Shown: piece by piece, positions 62,043-64,000 of the stretch
Layout of the letters: each line of letters opens with the position of its first letter
Position numbering within the stretch: the first letter of the stretch is position 1
From: Podospora bellae-mahoneyi
Lineage: Eukaryota; Ascomycota; Sordariomycetes; Sordariales; Podosporaceae
DNA: 64,000 bases
Reading direction: 5' to 3'
Assembly (NCBI RefSeq): GCF_035222275.1
Contig: NC_085881.1
Span: forward strand, 2,294,001 to 2,358,000
The notes under the pieces: generated by a model
Database searches by the model: none
Seen by the model: the letters and a program-made list of their open reading frames with translations, nothing else
Told to the model about the DNA's origin: nothing
Translations under genes and position numbers: made by a program

Positions 62043-64000
62043 GGCGGCGGTGTATTAGATGTCGAACCTTGGGGGAGCGTATGTGCGTGGTACGTGATAT
62101 GTGTTGAGCGATAATGGTACAGAACAAGGCAAGTGGAAGATAGCAAAGCAGAAGAGCCACAGACAACAAAGACTTGAAGACCAAAAATAAGAACGGACGA
62201 AGTTTGTCGGGCCCGAACTGGGAGATGTTTAAAGATGCAGGCAGGATGTGGCAGGAAGACTGGACGAAGGCGACTGAAGAGGATGGAAATGGAGCTAAGC
62301 AGCTTCCCTAGCTTGTTGTGCCGCAAGCGCTAATAATTGACACCCCTGACGTCTGCCCCATCGGTTATTACCTTGGGTACCCTACCACTACCACCACCAC
62401 CACCACCATCAAATCATCTTTTTGCCTGACCGGCCCATGGCGATGTGCAACCCAACGGCACCTTTTGATAATTCCTTCTTGCAGCCTGCAGCATGCGGCA
62501 GCTCTTGCATTGAAGCAGCAGGGCCCGGTGCAGAGCAGCGGGGCTACCGCAGGTCTTCTTGTCGCGATGATCTGTTTGGTTCTCCTTCCTGTGTTACGGC
62601 CCTCAAGAGAGTGGACATCAACCTTGGGCACTCTGTATGGCTTTTTCCAGCGTCTTTGGGTATCAAGAGACGTTGTAACCAAGAGCCCAGTGGGAGATCT
62701 CACCTGCCAAGATTTGGACGTCAACACCGTTTTTGATGTTACATTTGCGAGACACCTCATGGGTGGTGGCTTGCAGAGCGTCCCTTCTGCGCGTCTGCAG
62801 CATGCCGCCACTGGTGGCGTGAGTGCTATAACGACGATAACGTTGGCTACCGGGAAAGTTTTGTTTCTCAGTCTAGGGTATGTCTGTAGCTGTCAGCGAG
62901 AACTCTTTGCATTCTTTCCTACCTCAGCCCTCCTTCTCTACCAAAACCTTCAACACCAACCCCTCCCAGTCCCAGCTCCCCTTCCCAGCCCAGCGGTATC
63001 GCTAACACTTTCCTTGCCTGCCGGGATCAAGAAAGCAAGCACTTGACAGGCGCCCAGGGCTCCACCATGGCGTTGGGCAAAGAGATCCAGTGGGGCCCCT
63101 TCACCATCAAAAAGCGGAGCCAATTGCATCATCAAATTCTCGCTCAATCCTACCCCTCGGCCAAATGCCCCGCATTCCATCGCATCTCACCGCCAAGTGG
63201 TTGTGGTGTTTTTTATCAAACCAAACCTCCACTTGGGAACTCACCCCTCAGCCGCTTGGGCTGCAATCTCTCTAACAACATACCATGAGCGATATCAGAA
63301 AGAAAGACTCACTCACATAGCATAGCTACCCAACTATCACCCTTCGGCTCGGCCGTATTCTAATGCTAGTTAGCCCCCTCGATCCATCCCACCCTCCGCA
63401 GTTACAGCCAGCTCACACTCGCAGCTGCTCTCGAGTGAGGAACTCCACTCACCCATATCTCTCTCCTCTCAGCCGGCCCACTAGAGATTTGGAAAGATGT
63501 CGAAACATCAGTCTAGACAGGCTCCAGTCACACGTGGGGGGAGGCAATGGCGATGGTGTTTTGCGGTTGAGCCCAAACGCTGGACGCGCGGTTTGTGGAT
63601 GGATGGATGTGAGACGATGAACAATGACCCCTGAGCCCCTGAGCACAGGAGCGCCCTGATAGTGGAAACGTTTGTGAGGTCTTTTGGGGTTGGGCAACTG
63701 CTTCCTGGATTAGAAGACCAGACTTGGTGGGCTGGATCTGCTCTGGAAGGTTGAGCAGCTCTGGAGAAGACAGAGGTCGTAGGGTATTGTCTGGGTTGAT
63801 GTGTGCGGTGCCCGACGAAGAGACCTGAATGCGTCTTTGATACATACTGGACCGGCACCGGCCCCACTTACCGGCGGACGACCAGCCACGGACTCGGACC
63901 CGGCAGTCGGTTGGAACCCAAGAGAGTTTCGGCCGGTCGAGTCTTCTCACGGGCAAAACAAACTCACCGACACTGATCTTCATAACTGGTGACTCTACGA
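62043..64000. other. no gene recognised (right edge, glycogenin promoter)
   Basis: About 2 kb upstream of glycogenin. The longest open frame (62318-63046) opens with Thr-rich sequence from an (ACC)n repeat at about 62384-62407 and shows no motif or steady codon bias. A gene entering from beyond the right edge cannot be excluded. Confidence 0.4.

Noticed and set aside
62318-63046. 242-codon plus-strand frame near the right edge
   Set aside because: Begins in an (ACC)n repeat, has an erratic composition with scattered Cys and His but no pattern, and no plausible intron structure.
1-64000. Transposons, LTR elements, CRISPR arrays, rRNA genes
   Set aside because: No transposase, reverse transcriptase or integrase motifs, no terminal repeats, no spaced direct-repeat arrays and no rRNA signatures were seen; the only RNA gene found is tRNA-Val.

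Overview
The window is nuclear DNA of a filamentous ascomycete. The introns are short (about 45-150 nt) with GT(A/G)xGT donors, CTAAC/CTGAC-type branch sites and CAG/TAG acceptors. The genes are orthologues of a standard mould set: a SepA/Bni1-type formin, Trs120, glycogenin, Mid1, an RFX factor, and a decayed HET-domain gene. Gene content and protein style suggest a sordariomycete, probably Sordariales; that placement is inference, since no rRNA or mitochondrial marker is present. I see no plasmid, phage, CRISPR, insertion sequence, LTR element or secondary-metabolite cluster.

Layout from left to right. 0.6-1.0 kb: small membrane protein (-). 2.6-8.1: formin (+). 9.2-11.5: DUF2264 protein (+). 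11.6-13.0: phosphoserine aminotransferase (-). 14.1-15.5: degenerate SDR-family protein (+). 16.4-20.9: TRAPPII subunit Trs120 (+). 21.2-22.5: zinc-finger-like orphan (-). 24.0-26.5: fused p-aminobenzoate synthase (+). 26.9-28.0: HET-domain pseudogene (-). 28.7-29.1: Vps55 (-). 29.7-30.6: proteasome alpha subunit PSMA1/Pre5 (+). 31.0-31.8: LOG-family hydrolase (-). 33.7-35.8: CLPTM1-family protein (+). 36.1-36.8: Sec22 R-SNARE (-). 37.6-40.9: ASXH/DEUBAD-domain gene with an in-frame TAG followed by a 698-codon continuation (+). 41.4-42.5: Elongator subunit Elp5 (-). 43.0-44.0: SNRNP27-like splicing factor (+). 44.6-45.4: SMAP-domain protein with a same-frame 174-codon continuation after TGA-CTA-G (+). 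46.3-46.7: RAMP4/SERP1 (-). 47.2-47.6: small mitochondrial membrane protein (+). 48.0-50.0: Mid1 (-). 51.0-51.8: Yop1/REEP (-). 52.4: tRNA-Val(AAC) (+). 53.4-56.1: RFX transcription factor (+). 56.5-57.1: proline-rich secreted protein (-). 57.7-58.8: CobW/G3E GTPase (-). 59.5-62.0: glycogenin (-). The last 2 kb holds no gene I can support.

There are no operons. Neighbours are unrelated in function, although several act in the secretory pathway (Trs120, Vps55, Sec22, RAMP4, Yop1). Most exon models here were built by hand from splice signals and protein-family continuity, so boundaries are predictions. The points I would look at first are the two long same-frame continuations after stop codons, one of them in the well-known UGA-CUA-G readthrough context. 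After those come a perfect 15-bp inverted repeat in the RAMP4/mitochondrial-protein divergent promoter, and an SDR-fold protein that has lost every cofactor glycine and the catalytic lysine.
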